This document shows, piece after piece, positions 31,360 through 44,700 of a stretch of DNA of 64,000 nucleotides. The DNA lies in assembly GCA_037833965.1 (NCBI GenBank), contig AP031356.1, positions 28,124,501 through 28,188,500 on the forward strand, read 5' to 3'. Below the pieces are notes generated by a model. The model did not search any database and was not told the origin of the DNA. It worked only from the letters and a program-made list of their open reading frames with translations. Within the stretch, counting starts at the first letter, position 1. Each line of letters begins with the position of its first letter. The translations under genes and the position numbers were made by a program. The DNA comes from Marchantia polymorpha subsp. ruderalis (Eukaryota > Streptophyta > Marchantiopsida > Marchantiales > Marchantiaceae).

Positions 31360-33250
31360 CATCATTGTTGGTTCTTCAGCACATAATGAATATGGCGGCA
31401 ATGTAATATCCTTTCAAGAGAAAAAGGTGTCAGATTGGATCGATGAATGTCTTTTTCCCATTTTAAAATGGAAAAATCGCTCTCAACAGTAGCGGTATTA
31501 GGAAAAGGAGTTATTAAACCCCCACATAACTCCATCAACTCAGGAAATCGATCCTTAGTGGCTGCGGTTTTCCAAGCATCATTGAAATCGGTTTGCTCGC
31601 TGTGACGGCTGAAAGCAGTTTGAAGTCTTGGCTCTTTGTTGACTGCATTCAAAAGCTTTTTGTGCTGATCCACAATGGATGGATCCAAGTTGGAGACTTG
31701 GAGACTCACACTCAATGGAGCTTTGAGACCAAAAGGTCGACAGTCGATCGTGGTATTTCAGCACTAACTTAACGACGTCACGTGTTTTCAAGGCAAGCAG
31801 CTCGTGGGGTAAACAAGGAGGAATGCCATCGGTACTGGCATCATTCACTTCGTTCCGTAAAGCTTCCAGAGAACTTAGTCCGTTGACGATTGATAGCATG
31901 ATTTCTCCAACAGTCTGCAAAACTTTGGTGTTTTTAAGGCAAGCAGCTCGTGGGTTAAACAAGGAGGAATGCCATCGGTACTGGCATCGTTCACTTCGTT
32001 CCGTAAAGCTTCCAGAGAACTTAGTCCGTTGACGATTGATAGCAGGATTTCTCCAACAGTCTGCAAAACTTTGGTGCATTCTTTTGGTTGTAACTCAGCA
32101 ATAGTCTGACTGGCAAAGATGCCTTGATCTTGAATGAATCCCGTTAGGTCTGCATGGCTCACCTGTCTCTCCCCCATAACAACTACATCATGAGCAGGAG
32201 GCATGGTGTCATCCGGAATCACTTTGACAAAAGCAAAACGTTGTGAAGAATTCAGCAATGATTGAACAGCCGCCGCTTGCTACTGCAAGGTAACCCGGCG
32301 GCCTTGCAAGCCTTCGACACATTCATTGACGTGTCTCAAAATCTCGCTAACAACTGAAATCAAGATCTAGAAAGCCGGAGTTGGAAGGTGGTCCCAACGG
32401 TCGGGCGAGTCAATTTCAGCAAAGTATATCGCAATTTCCGCTCTTTTTTCAACTAGAAATCGAGCGACTTGCGACATTGAACCCCGTTGAGTTTAGATAG
32501 ATGCGAACAGATGGCCTGCATTTCCTCATCAAATTCTTCTGCCGCCGCAAGAACGATATAATGGAAGTTAGTGTCTTGTGGAAATCGCATCCGGCATTCT
32601 TGTACACTTTCTGCATAACGATATCAATCTGATGCACAAGACACCAAACTCGGATAAAGTTAGGCTTCACAACATTTTGAATCCAGGTGACAACTCCGGA
32701 AAGACGTCCAATCATGTTGGCAGCACCGTCCTTCAAGCAACCAATCAACTTGTTTTTCCAGAGAGCACAGATGGCATCAAAGAACTTTTCAAACATCTCG
32801 AAAGTCGCTAAGCCAGTATGTCGGCCAGCAAATGGGATAGTGACCAAGTCAAGATTCTCTAGACCAGAGCTTTGATAATATCGAACGCGAACATCGACCC
32901 AAAGAAGTCTGCTGCAGGTCGGTGGAAGCATTTACTACTCAGAGCTTGCGAAATGTGCTAGATCAAAATTGCACAAGCAACTCTAGCGTAGGAAGCAACC
33001 AGGAAATCATTGCAAACGCCGAGTTTTGGAATGTCACAAACATCCTTTGCATCATGGATTGCATCAGCAGCCATCGCAAACCACATACCACGCCCAACAA
33101 AACGAGTCGCTAACAAGAACTGCTTGGACTTGTTGATTTCTACGAGATATCCGCTACCGTCTTCATTCGGTTTAAAAAGAGACATTGCGATTGCACGTGT
33201 TTGCCCTTCCATATCCGTTGGATGCCAAAGCATGTCGCCAATCACAACGT
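31360..33250 (-). mobile_element. hAT-type DNA transposon, transposase remnant
   Basis: Minus-strand frames read as a hAT-like transposase in order. About 33245-32958 is the start of the catalytic region. About 32931-32450 carries the RNase H-like core with LIGCLKDGAANMIGRLSGVV and WCLVHQIDIVMQKV, patterns typical of hAT relatives. About 31715-31362 is the C-terminal dimerisation region (PFPNTATVESDFSILKWEKD). The reading frame is broken several times and carries a 146-bp tandem duplication, so it cannot encode an active enzyme. Terminal inverted repeats were not found. A BED finger is not visible upstream. Similar transposases are known in plants and oomycetes. Confidence 0.8.
31783..32074. 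repeat. 146-bp tandem duplication inside the hAT remnant
   Basis: Copy 1 spans about 31783-31928 and copy 2 about 31929-32074; I see only a handful of differences. The period, 146, is not a multiple of 3, so the duplication shifts the transposase frame. The near-identity implies it arose recently, after the transposon was already resident or shortly before it died. Confidence 0.92.
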
Positions 33251-33514
33251 CAATGATGCTGCTTCTGACGCTTAACGTGATGGTTGCAGATATGTTCTCG
33301 ATACAAGGGCAAATTGTTTATGCGTGCTTGACAGCAACATCAAAATATTTTGATTTCTCCTGCGGTGCCAGTCCTTGGTATTCAGCCCATCTAGATTTGT
33401 AGTTCAGGCGGAGATGCTGCGTATAATTGTCGGTTCGAAATGGAGGCCCTTCGAATGTTTAGGTCGTTGAGTACTTCTTAGAAAATCTTTCGCGACCAAA
33501 ACATACACAAAACT

Positions 33515-33535
33515 GGGTTTAGGGTTTAGGGTTTT
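33515..33535 (+). repeat. Interstitial telomere-like repeat
   Basis: GGGTTTAGGGTTTAGGGTTTT: nearly three TTTAGGG heptamers, the plant telomere unit, about 270 bp beyond the recognisable 5' end of the transposase remnant. Confidence 0.9.
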
Positions 33536-33548
33536 GCAGTGGACAGCA

Positions 33549-33565
33549 ACAACTTCGGAAGTTGT
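33549..33565. repeat. Palindrome 8-1-8
   Basis: ACAACTTC (33549-33556) and its complement (33558-33565) flank one base, just after the telomere-like repeat. Confidence 0.7.
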
Positions 33566-33598
33566 CGGAACGCGGGCGGTGACAGCCAGCCCAGTTTG

Positions 33599-33647
33599 AA
33601 ACACCGTTCCAGTCGAAGCACGCAATGCTTCGGCTAGAACGGTGTTT
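33599..33647. repeat. Imperfect 22-bp-arm hairpin near hAT 5' flank
   Basis: AAACACCGTTC (33599-33609) pairs with 33637-33647. After a 5x5 internal mismatch, GAAGCA pairs with TGCTTC around a 5-nt loop. It may be subterminal structure of the transposon. Confidence 0.78.
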
Positions 33648-33719
33648 TGCGAGCTGAAGCTTTGCAAGGACGCTTTGCAGCAGGCTCAGTGATGTCCATG
33701 AATGCAAGAGTGCAGTAAA

Positions 33720-33758
33720 ATTTATTGAGTAATTTACTTGACCATTTACTCAATAAAT
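33720..33758. repeat. Stem-loop 13-13-13
   Basis: ATTTATTGAGTAA (33720-33732) and its exact complement (33746-33758) flank 13 nt, at the point where hAT-like sequence gives way to AT-rich intergenic DNA. Confidence 0.85.
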
Positions 33759-34437
33759 GGTTAAGGGAATGTCGTTGGGAAGTACGGAAATGCGTCACGA
33801 AGTTTCAAAATAGGTGAAGGAGTACCTAAATTTTCTAGTAAAAAACGATATTTTTTAAAAATGAAATACGGAATATACGGATTCTATTTATAGATTTACG
33901 TATCAAGAGAGTCCTGCAAACATTCCATGACATTAACCGTACACATGGTAGCATCTTTGCTGCGAACTAACTAGTCTTTGGGAGTTAAGATTCACCTGGA
34001 GAGTTGTTAGCTCGTTCAGTTAGTTGGATCACGAATGCATCTCAAACACCTCTCTCTGTTTGAGCTCACGATAGATTTGTGTTCTCGAAATACTCCTCTT
34101 CGCACACAATCTACAATGTCTTCTGGAATTAGAATACTCATTTTCTTTAATTAAATATTAATCCCATCAGTTGTTGTGCCCTTCACTATGTTGGAGGAAT
34201 ATCCTACTTCCACTTTGTGCAAGTGCGACTAGTATCTACTCCGTAAGAGGGCAAAAACCATTGCACGTTTGTGAACTTATCACCAGTCAAGCCAACTTCA
34301 AATTTTCTAAACCAGATAAACGTCTTCCCAAAATCTAGCAGATTTTGCAAGAAGAGATTTTTATCTTTGTACTCTTCAAACACTAGAAATAGGCTTGAAA
34401 TATTCTGGCAAAAAACCTAAGGTAATGAATGAGTACT

Positions 34438-34535
34438 GATGAAAATGGACAATATAAAGATGTGTTCTTGGTGTAAATTGACAAAACCTTGAATACCTTG
34501 GATGAAAATGGACAACATAAAGATGTGGTCTTGGT
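34438..34535 (+). repeat. Two copies of a 35-bp word, 63 bp apart
   Basis: A 35-bp word starting GATGAAAATGGACAA occurs at 34438-34472 and 34501-34535 with two differences, giving a 63-bp period. The intervening 28 bp are not repeated in the window. Confidence 0.85.
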
Positions 34536-37086
34536 AAAAGTGTCTTATGTCTATAGTGATGAGCACGGATGAATAAATCAACACAAAATGTTTTAGATCC
34601 GAATTAAATCATTTAAACGGGAGGGTCATACTTTATTAGCATCAATTCAATCGCCAAAAACGAAAGTAAATTTAGTTAATTTAGGTGCTCCGCCATACAG
34701 TTGACTAAATTATGCATGCTTGGACATATATGTTGACGTGTTATATCATTATAATAAAAATATTGAAGTTGAAGAACACTCATCAACTAATTTGTAATAA
34801 CAGTGACACGTCTGTCTAAGAGCAATTGAGGTTTCCAAGATGTCATATTTTGGCTCGTCATATGTCTCAGGTTATTACCAAGTTCTGGAAATATTTATAA
34901 AATAAAGCATGCATACATACACATAAACTTATTACATACTTAAACGATATCAAATTAAGCTTGTAAAAATGGGAGATACACATAGTAAAGTCAAGTAAAC
35001 AAGCATGTCATAACAATTGAGAAAATCATGAGGTTTGATTTTTATAATAGCATCATAACAACTTTAGGTTACAAAATCAAAGCGAAACTGAAGTTTCTTT
35101 ATCATCATTAAATTTTTCAAAAGAATTTGTTAAATGTAACAAACCAAGATTTAGGCTAATCTTACTGATTAATTTAACCGAAATAAGTCGGTACACAATT
35201 ACTCTAATTGATTAAATTCAATACCAGGCTAATTTTCGGAATTCCAGATTATTTAGAAAGAGTATCACTGTTGTTCTACCAAGCTATCATTCTATGTTCA
35301 TCTAATTTGGTTTCTTATCAATGAAAATATTCATATGTAATATCAAATAACATTCACGGTTGGCGATTAAATTGTCGTTAGATTAACTCATCAAGTAGAT
35401 ACATTAAAAGAGCATACACTACACAGATTTCATTGAGACTAACATAGCCTTTACACTCATTAGTGAAATTAGACTTAGAGCGAATACAATTAGTTGGAGC
35501 TCCCAATGATATTTGAATCTATGGAAAAGACATTGTGGATGAAGCAACAGTCTCAATACAAAAAATGTGATTTGTTGTGAATCGAAGTGCAGTCTTTTGA
35601 ATTTCAGATTTTAATAACATGAGTATGGATACAACATAGTAAATCTTAGATCCTAAATACATGAATCTAAGTTCTTTGATTTTTGAAAGACATTTCAAAC
35701 AAATGTTGTGTGTTGATCAAGTGTGAAGAGTGTTAGATTTGAAAAATATATCTTCTAGTCATAAATTGATTTATTTGCTCATATTTGAAAAAAAATTTGA
35801 TCTCTCAAAATATTTTTTTTGCAAAATAAAAATAAAAGCTTTGTAAGAAGTTTTATTATATATTTTCAAAATATTTAATAATGAAATAAATGTGAAAAAT
35901 TGACCAATTGGACTCAAAATAAAAAACAAGATTGATGATATTACATTTATCATCAAGTATATCAAACATGATTATTAGTAATTTTTGAATTTAAATTCAA
36001 TTAATATTAAATTTTTTGAAATAATTATATTTTGACTTAAATACTAAGAAAAGAGCATCGAAATATTAGCATTTATGAGAAAAATGTATTTTTTGAAAAT
36101 ATTGATATGAAATCTCACAAAATTTTTAATAATATTTTTTTGTGCATCAAATATAGCTGTGAAATATAGTAATTTTGTAATAAAAAATAAAAAATAATTA
36201 TAATTAAATTAATTTGTACGTTGCTTATTTGTTAAATTTCATTTTAATAATTTTATGACTATAAATGTATGTATTGTTTTGCTTTTAAAATGTTACTGCA
36301 AAACACATGATCAAATCATTTGAAGATTTGACAAAATTTTTTACTAATATTTATATTTCTTAAGTAGTTTCATTATTTCATAATTATGACAATATCAGAT
36401 TTTAAAATTTTAATCAAACCTTATATCTAATCACATGAGAAAATCAAATTTATTATCCATATTCAAACCTTAAATTGAAAAATCCTAGCCACATTCTCAA
36501 TTCAAAAATTTATTATTTAATCTAGCTTTTAGATTTAGAAGATTAAATTTCAAACTCAATATATATTACAAATATCAACTTTCAACTTACTTAAATATTT
36601 CACTATCCAACTCAATATCAATTACAAATTTATATTTTGCAATTATTATTTTTTTGGATGTTAAGTTTTGAATTTAATCCTGTCTAATAGGTCTAAAATT
36701 ATATTCTTATTTATGTGTCAGTCTTAATTATGGGAAAAATTAATTTATTTCTATCAAATTTAAAATTCAAATGATTTGAAACCACAACCTAATATGTATT
36801 TTTGTATTCAAATCTTAGATGGAAGTGATATTATGTCTGACTAATTTTATTCATATGCATACACTATTATGTATTTTTTAACTTTTCTTGATTCATATAT
36901 TTTTTTATGCTCAATTTTTTCACATGTAAAAGTAACTATATTTTCCACTATGAATCATTAAATATTAACTACTAATTATGCAGAACGTTTTTCATTTTTG
37001 ATGATATTTATAACAACCTTGGCGACATAGCAGTTGATAAAATTATTGTGAGATATGAATATGAAAAATGAATATTTTTAGGGTCC

Positions 37087-37135
37087 ACCCTAAACCCTAA
37101 ACTTTTCAAGTTATTATTTTAAGATTTAGGGTTTA
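37087..37135. repeat. Inverted pair of telomere-like repeats
   Basis: ACCCTAAACCCTAAAC at 37087-37102 and TTTAGGGTTTA at 37125-37135 are opposite-strand plant telomere units separated by 22 bp of AT-rich DNA. Confidence 0.85.
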
Positions 37136-37260
37136 TAAAATCCTCAATAGAATAGAATAGAATTTACTCATGACACAAATAATTCCGTACTACCCACACA
37201 TGTAACACAACATGCACATCAGATCTGCAGAAAGGATAGTGATATGAAAACTGGTATTCA

Positions 37261-37287
37261 TAACATGATCCATAAATGATCATGTTA
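37261..37287. repeat. Palindrome 10-7-10
   Basis: TAACATGATC (37261-37270) and its exact complement (37278-37287) flank 7 nt in AT-rich intergenic DNA. Confidence 0.8.
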
Positions 37288-38766
37288 GAACACCATAATA
37301 AAAATCATCAATGTGATTTATACCTTAAATATTTTAGATCCCACAAGCCTAATCTAACCTTTATATTCTATGGAGATAATTCACAAGATCATAAAATAAC
37401 TACATAGTTTTCATTTCATGTTCATCTTATCACAAAAAGTCAAAAGCAGATACATTTCTTTTAAGATTATCATATAGATCAACCATCAGCTTAAAAGCAT
37501 TATTAGACACTCCACTACACAATCCAATCTTACACCACTGATTTTTTTAATTTGAATTGAATGATTTCTTCTTTGATTCTTTTTATTTCTTGGAAAAACA
37601 TTTGCTTTGTTGTTTGTGTTGAAGCATTGATTAGATCTCTTATCTATTTTTACATATATATATAATTCACCTTGTGATGAGCTTTTCCATTGCTGTGTAA
37701 TTCTATGCTAACCCGTCCGATAAGATTACTACATAGTTAGTATTCAATGTTTCAAATAAAAGCACGTGTTTAAATAAATTTGGTGAAAGTTGGAATCTGG
37801 AGAAGTAAAAAGTAATCTGAAGGAAGAAGATATGAAAATTCCAAATTTTTCATTACTTAACTTTTGCTGGAAGGCAGATGAAAAGTAAACGGGCGAGTAA
37901 ATGATTGTAAGTGGTGCGCAGTTGGAGAAACTTAATGTTATCATCCAAATGTCATAGAATTTCATCTAAATTTTCGCACAAAATGATCTCGTACGATTTT
38001 GTCTTATTCATATGTCTAAATATTTGCTAAGCTGCCGTCTGAATTTGTGTTGACAAGTAGATAAAGGATTGTTGTACAGTACGTCATGCAACTATCGTTT
38101 ATCTATGGTCAATGTACACAGGACGACTACCAGACGTCGTTGTGGGCTGACTAACAGAGAAAGGGATGGTTTGTCGCAACTCACTATGGTAAAAACTCAG
38201 AGTCTTCTCTATGCATGGTTGGCAAATTTCTCTCAGCTGATTCTTTCCAGCACCATTCTATAATACGTCTAACATCCACAGCACCCATTCTTCGTATTTT
38301 TGCACGTCGTCTCCGCTTTCCTATTTCTTCCATCGCAAATCGCCGAAACACATCCAGAAGTGGATCTCGTCGTCACATCGTTGTTTTTTTGCGTATTTTG
38401 CCTTGGAAGTCATTCCATCGCGTGCGTACGAAAGGCGTACCGTTTGTCTGCAACTGGAATCAATCGAACAGATCGGTCTGAAGAAAATTAGAAATAGGTT
38501 GTCTTCGAATCTCAACACAAATTCATTCGTGCACGGGAATGGGCGTTTGGTGTTGTTATCTTGAGTTTCCACATCTCATCGCGAGTGCGAAGCGGTTGTC
38601 ATCGGCCAGGATTTAGCACAGATAACAATTCATGGTTTAGTGACTGCATAGTGCTGGAAATGGAATGATCGTCGACCACGGAATGTGATAATGTGCTTTC
38701 TTGAGCTGGAGTCCATGTCGGTCTTTGACTTATAAATTGAGGGACTGACTGGACCTCTTGAAGCTA

Positions 38767-41700
38767 ATGGGGATGGAGTTAATGGAGATATTTGGACATC
38801 TTGGCGAGGCAGAGCAAACAGCTGCAGATCCCAATCTGACTGGTGGCGATCTTACATTCGGTGACAACAATGAGAGGTTGATCTGTCTCCCATGCGTGAT
38901 TTGTCCTTCTGAATTCAATCGGCCGTCCGTTGTGAGGGTAGATGGAGCTACTAGCACTTTTGCTCTTGGATAGCATCGATATCTGTTCCTCCTTCACAAA
39001 AAAAGTGAATGCTGATTCAATTATCCTGTATTCACAGTGACGAAGTTTCGTTGGAGGGTCTTCAAGATGAATTGGAGCATTTGCAAGGACAGAAGGTATG
39101 CACACTTCCTCTTGAAATGAAAATTGTAGTGCATATGTCGTTGGAAACATCGGTTCCCCTCGAGGATTGCTTCGACGAGCGACGTACAGGACATTTCTTT
39201 TTTGAGTTCATAATCAATGCCAAGTAAGTTGAAGATGTTGCTGACGAGAATTTATCTGTGCTCGCATTCGTCAATTGTGTCACTAAGGTTAAGTTGAGTA
39301 TGAAGAATGTCTAGTCCTGCCAATATGTAGCTTCAGTTTTGTTGATCTTTGGCGTTCATAATGCTGCCATATGACAAAACCTGATCCGTAAACTCATCAC
39401 CTATTCACATGTTTTAGCTGATTAGCTGTCTTTTTGCGCCGAAACTGCAGATGGTATCAAACATTCTCGGACAGGGAAGTCAGCTACGGGAATACGCTCG
39501 AGATGTAGAGGAGAAGCTGCGGCTTGTTGAATTGGAGTCTATACAGGTGGGCAACTTTAGAAGCTGGTGGAATTCCTCGTCGTCGATGGCCTTCTCATCT
39601 TTGTGAAGTTAAGAAAAGTTGGAGTGGAGACTAGTGAACAGTCGCGCTTTACTACCAGCAGATGCAGGAAAAGGTTTCACGAAGATCTCAAGAAAACCTA
39701 GAACTGGACTCATCTCGAAGATGAAAGCTCTTGAAGACCAGTGTTGTTGCACATTCGTGGCGGAGATATTTGTGTTTTCACACTGATTTGTCATGCTTGT
39801 GCCGAAATATCAGGACTATATGAAGGAAAGCGACAATCTGGTGTCGCTCCATGCCCAAATACGAGAATGTGATACCATATTGACACAAATGGAAACACTT
39901 CTTGGGGGTTTTCAGGTATTTCTCCTTATTTTGCCAGCAATCACCAGGGCCGCTCCTCCTTATCTCTCTTTAGAAGCACGAGAGGTGCTCTTTGTTTTGA
40001 AATAAAGCGGTGCGCAAACATTTACCCGCTCCTTTCTATTCGCAAATACTTTCTCTTTACATTGAGTTCTCTTGCTGCTGTGTTGAAGGCGGATCTTGGT
40101 TCAATCAGCTCAGAAATTAAGAGTCTTCAGGAGCAGTCAATGAGCATGGGAGTGAAGCTGAAAAATCGCCGGGTGAGACCGTTGTTTCTTGTGAATACCC
40201 AACTGGAGACTACTTTCTAGCTTCGACTAAAAGACTAAAGATTGGACAAGTCCTTTCGATTATATACCGATATGTAGGAATTTTTGTGTTTCTTCTTCTT
40301 GCTTTTGGCTGGTGCTAGTATACTGATGGTGCTCTTATGTCCAGATTGCCCATTGTTTAAATCCCAAACCTCCTATGGTTGTCCCTACATTGAATGTTCC
40401 ATTTTGCTCTTTTCCTCACATGTGAATCCTTTGAGATTGCTCACATATTGACCCTGAATAGTCGTGGATTTTGAACTGTTCTACCTCGTGAGAGTACAGA
40501 TGTTTTGGACTTGCTTGATAGGGTATGTCGAAAGTTTTTCAACATAGAACTTTTCATCAAATAGATGCTTACTGCCCGAGAGGTACATCGTCTATGAACT
40601 ATGTAATCTGTGCTATTATGGTTTAGGTCCGTCAATTGTTACGTGGTATTCCTTCTCCTATGGGCCTTACTCTGTCCACATCCTTATCGCTCGAATCTAG
40701 TATAAGATCTTACCTTTAACGTGCTCCGATTGTGAAAAACAGTAGCGCGGACATTGTTCGTCTTTTGTTTCCGTTTCTCTTGTGGTCTGTTCATATTAAC
40801 ATTATTTGCATCATGCCTGGTGCTACATCCCTTTTCCAGGGCTTGTTCCTAAAATTGTGTGGTTCTTTGTTGTAGTCTATTAATTCTAGACATCGATCGC
40901 TCATTGTTGAGTGGTATTCTCGCATTCTTATTGCTTACCCCTATAGCCTCGGTTTATATCCACATGTGTACTAAGGATATAAATGGATTATGATACATTC
41001 ATGCTTGCCTGGTAAACTAGGTTGAAGTTTAAGTTTGTGTTGCTTCTTCGTCTTCTACAAGTGCTTTTTTGTTGATTTTCAGGCAGCTGAGCTGAAGCTC
41101 GCCCGATTCATCGAGGAAGTTGTCGTCTCACCCAACATGATCGACACAATCGTCGATGGAGAAGTAAGCTAACTGGTCGAGCTTCTAAAGGCGTCGAAGA
41201 CATTTCCTTCTGCTTTCGAGATGTTTCATTCTGCTGTCGTATCAGTGGACTGGATTCGAAGCTTCCAGATTCGTCTACCATGTTGTAACACAATGACATA
41301 CTACTGTAGCAGTTGTCCCTTCCCACATCATCAGTGTTTTGACAGAATCACGCTACATGCCCAGATTTGTAGGCATGTATGATATTTCTAAATGCATGTC
41401 ATGCAAGTCGAGCCCTCAGTCTGTTAGATCTAGATCTAACAGACTGAGGATTCGATTGAAGGATATATATATGCAGGGGCGTATGTCATCTGTTTTAGAC
41501 CCGCATCTCTTATTTCACCGCAGACAAAGATGAAGTATTTCACGAGATGTGGGTTTACATCTCGGGAAGTGTTGATATCATCATCTTTTGACATCTTCTG
41601 CTTGTAAAGCTGACCTAGAGCAACGTCGTGCCGACGTTTCCGTGGATGTGGATAACAGGTGAATGAGGAGTATCTACGAGTTCTCCAAGTTTTGAGTAAG

Positions 41701-44700
41701 AAGCTACAGTTTCTTACAGATAACACGGTTCTCAAAGACTCCGCAGCCATGAAAGATGTCATACCTGAGCTTGAAAAACTCCGAGTAAAGGCTGTCTCGA
41801 AGGTGCCCTCTTGCTACTAAGCTTCGTACAGGAATTTCTTTGATCGTCTGTCCTAGTCCCCTTGTTTGTAACAGCTGAGTGATCAACCTTTTCCTTGTAT
41901 TACCAGATTCGGGAATTTTTGATGCAGAAGTTATATGCTTTGAGGAGACCTAAAACCAATATTCAAATACTGCAACAAAATGTTCTATTAAAGTACAAGT
42001 AAGTCATAGAGCTGTGTACTTCGTGATCGAGTATTGCCTCATCAATTGCTTGCAAATCTTTGAGTCTCGCGAATTCCTGTTGTGATGCCTTCGTATGTTT
42101 CAATCGTTCGGGAGCTGTAGCTGTGGGTGGTGAAGTTTCAATAGCTGTCATATTTCAAAGCCAATCGCGGTCCATGGCTTTCTCTATTGATCAACAAGGG
42201 AACTCTTTACTGCTTACTGGACATCTAAGTATGCATCTCATCTCAATTTTTCACGACTATACTTCGCTTCAGACTCTTCTCTCGAAGAAGACACTATTTT
42301 TTATCCAGGAAAATCAATGAGCAGAAGGCAATTTAAAGGCAAATGCGCGTACTTTTTACGACTAATTTGATTTTGGTGCAGATATGCTGCCACCTTTCTG
42401 CATGATCATGGGCGAGAGGTGTACCCAGAAATCCGAGCAGCATATGTTGACACTATGAACAAGGTAGTAGCAGCAGGGTTGCCAGGTGTTTTACCCAGAT
42501 AAAGCGCGTTGTAGCAATGAAGCTTGAATTGCTGTCTCATTGAATTCTAAGATTTCACTACACCTTTCCTGAATGATAAACATTAGCACTCACAAACTGA
42601 ACTTTTTTTTTGAAAAAAAATAATTCGTCCGTTAGTCAGACAAGTACTCCCCGTATCGTACTTATTAGGAATCTTACCTATGCTCAACGTACAGAGCTAG
42701 CATCAACAAGATTTCTTTTTAATTACATCTTCAAGTTACCAATCCAGCGGTGCATTGCTGTTGTAAGTTTACATTCGAACTATCGGAGTTCCAGCTAACA
42801 AATGTGATCCTTGATCACAATTATTTCTGTTTTGAAACATGAATGGTTTTCCTCGCTTAGATCTGATCTTTGAACTGTTCGTTACTATCGCTTGTTACGA
42901 CTGTTCGTTTAGATTTTACAACAGGTGTCAGTGTGCCAACTTCGATGGCAAATGAACACTAATGATCTGATTGCAAAACGTATCGCCTCCTCTGACAAGA
43001 ATGTGCTGAATGTCGTTGCAGGTATTGAGCGCTCATTTTCGAAGCTACATTCAAGCTTTGGAGAGACTGCAGCTTGACATAGTGACAAGGAACGACTTGC
43101 TGGGTGTTGAAGACGCCGTGACAAGGGGCAGTGGGCTCTTCTCTCGAGCAAAAGAACCTTTGAAAAATCGTTCTGCCGTTTTCGCTTTAGGGGATCGTGC
43201 TTCAGTTTTGAAGGTCAGCAACATGTCGTCTTATCAGTTTTCTTGCGCAGAAGCGATCTTCATCAAATTTTCTTGCTCTAATGACGGGCGATCTGCACTA
43301 GTGAATCTAACACCGTAGGATGGTAATTGTAGTATGGAAAAGCCTAACCACATCATATCTCAACAACAAATGGGATCGTTAACTTTGCTGATTATATGGT
43401 TCAACTGGTTAGGACGTTGACGAACCCGCCATCATCCCCCACATTGCAGAAGCGAGTAATATAAGATTTCCTTACGAGGTTCTCTTTCGAAGTTTGCACA
43501 AATTGCTGATGGATACTGCTACTTCTGAGTAAGTTCTTTATAGCGACGTTCCTTCGGTTGGTCATGAGTAGAAACAGACCAATCCTTTCATTTTTTCCCT
43601 TCCTACAAGACCTGGTGTTCTAGAACTGTCATTCCACACCTCGCTGGTTAAACGTTTTATTTGATAATACACACTCTCAACGTTTTTCCGCCCAGCATAT
43701 TCTTGCTGAATTCGTCGAATAGAATTTGAAGTAGATAAACACTAATTTACGTTGTCTCCTGTTCCTATTTTGCAGATATCTCTTCTGCTCAAGCTTTTTT
43801 GGAGATGATACTATATTCAATGATATTTTTTCCGGTCTAACACCTCATTCCTGGCTCTTATGACAGCTTTTGTCAACTCACGTTGCAGTCTTGTGCTTTT
43901 TTCTCTTTCTCACCTGCATTGAATCAGGTGGTTTAGTTTTTGAAAATACGGTTTTATATCTTGCGTACTTTAGTTCTCCTGAGTAACTTGAGAGGGTGTC
44001 GTCAAACCGACCTGCTACAAGCAACCTGCCAACAGCTTGAGGCAGCTCCTCGTAGCTATTGGGTTTTCCTATCTATTTGTTTTGTTCGTGGTTGTCTCTT
44101 ACGAGGCACGATTTAACATTTTAGAAGTGGTCAAGTGGGGCTCAGCAGTTTTACGCCTCCTTCTAACCTACGGACGAAAATTGCAGGTCCTTTTGGAGTT
44201 ATCAACGAACATCTTAATGCGGTACTGCCCAATAGTTTCGATGCTATAGGACTCATGCTCATGGTTCGGCTGACCTACCACCATCAGGTACTGTGTCAAT
44301 ATCCCTTGACTGGACTTAAAGTGCTAGATTTTGGAACGTAATTAACTAGTAGCATGAAGCTTAGCGGTCAATTTCCATAAACGTTGACAAACAAATGAGT
44401 TTTTGGTGTTTTGGTTATATCATACTGGCAAATATAGGGGCTGATGCGCAACTGTAATGTTTGCGGATGTTCAGCTCGTAATGTCAAGGAGACGGGTTCC
44501 ATGCTTGGATTCCTATTTCGACAAGGTGATGCTCCCAATACTAGTGTAAATTCAGTTCTTGGGTTTGGAAATTCGTTTGTCGCTTAGAACGGTATCAATA
44601 CAAAAACCTTGCTTTCATTCAATTTTACCAACTGACGGGACTGGTTGGCATATTGACAACAGCTGAACCTTTTGATATGGCCTCGATTTAAGCTGGTATT

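Larger units (their letters stand above)
33768..38766. other. AT-rich intergenic region, no gene recognised
   Basis: Nearly 5 kb, very AT-rich between about 34.6 and 37.7 kb with A/T runs and no translatable stretch that resembles a protein. Contains a partial tandem repeat (34438-34535), telomere-like words (37087-37135) and a 10-7-10 palindrome (37261-37287). The last several hundred bases rise in GC and are probably the promoter and 5' UTR of VPS52. Confidence 0.65.

Noticed and set aside
34600-37700. AT-rich block as a possible centromere or matrix attachment region
   Set aside because: No satellite array or known motif set; base composition alone is not evidence.
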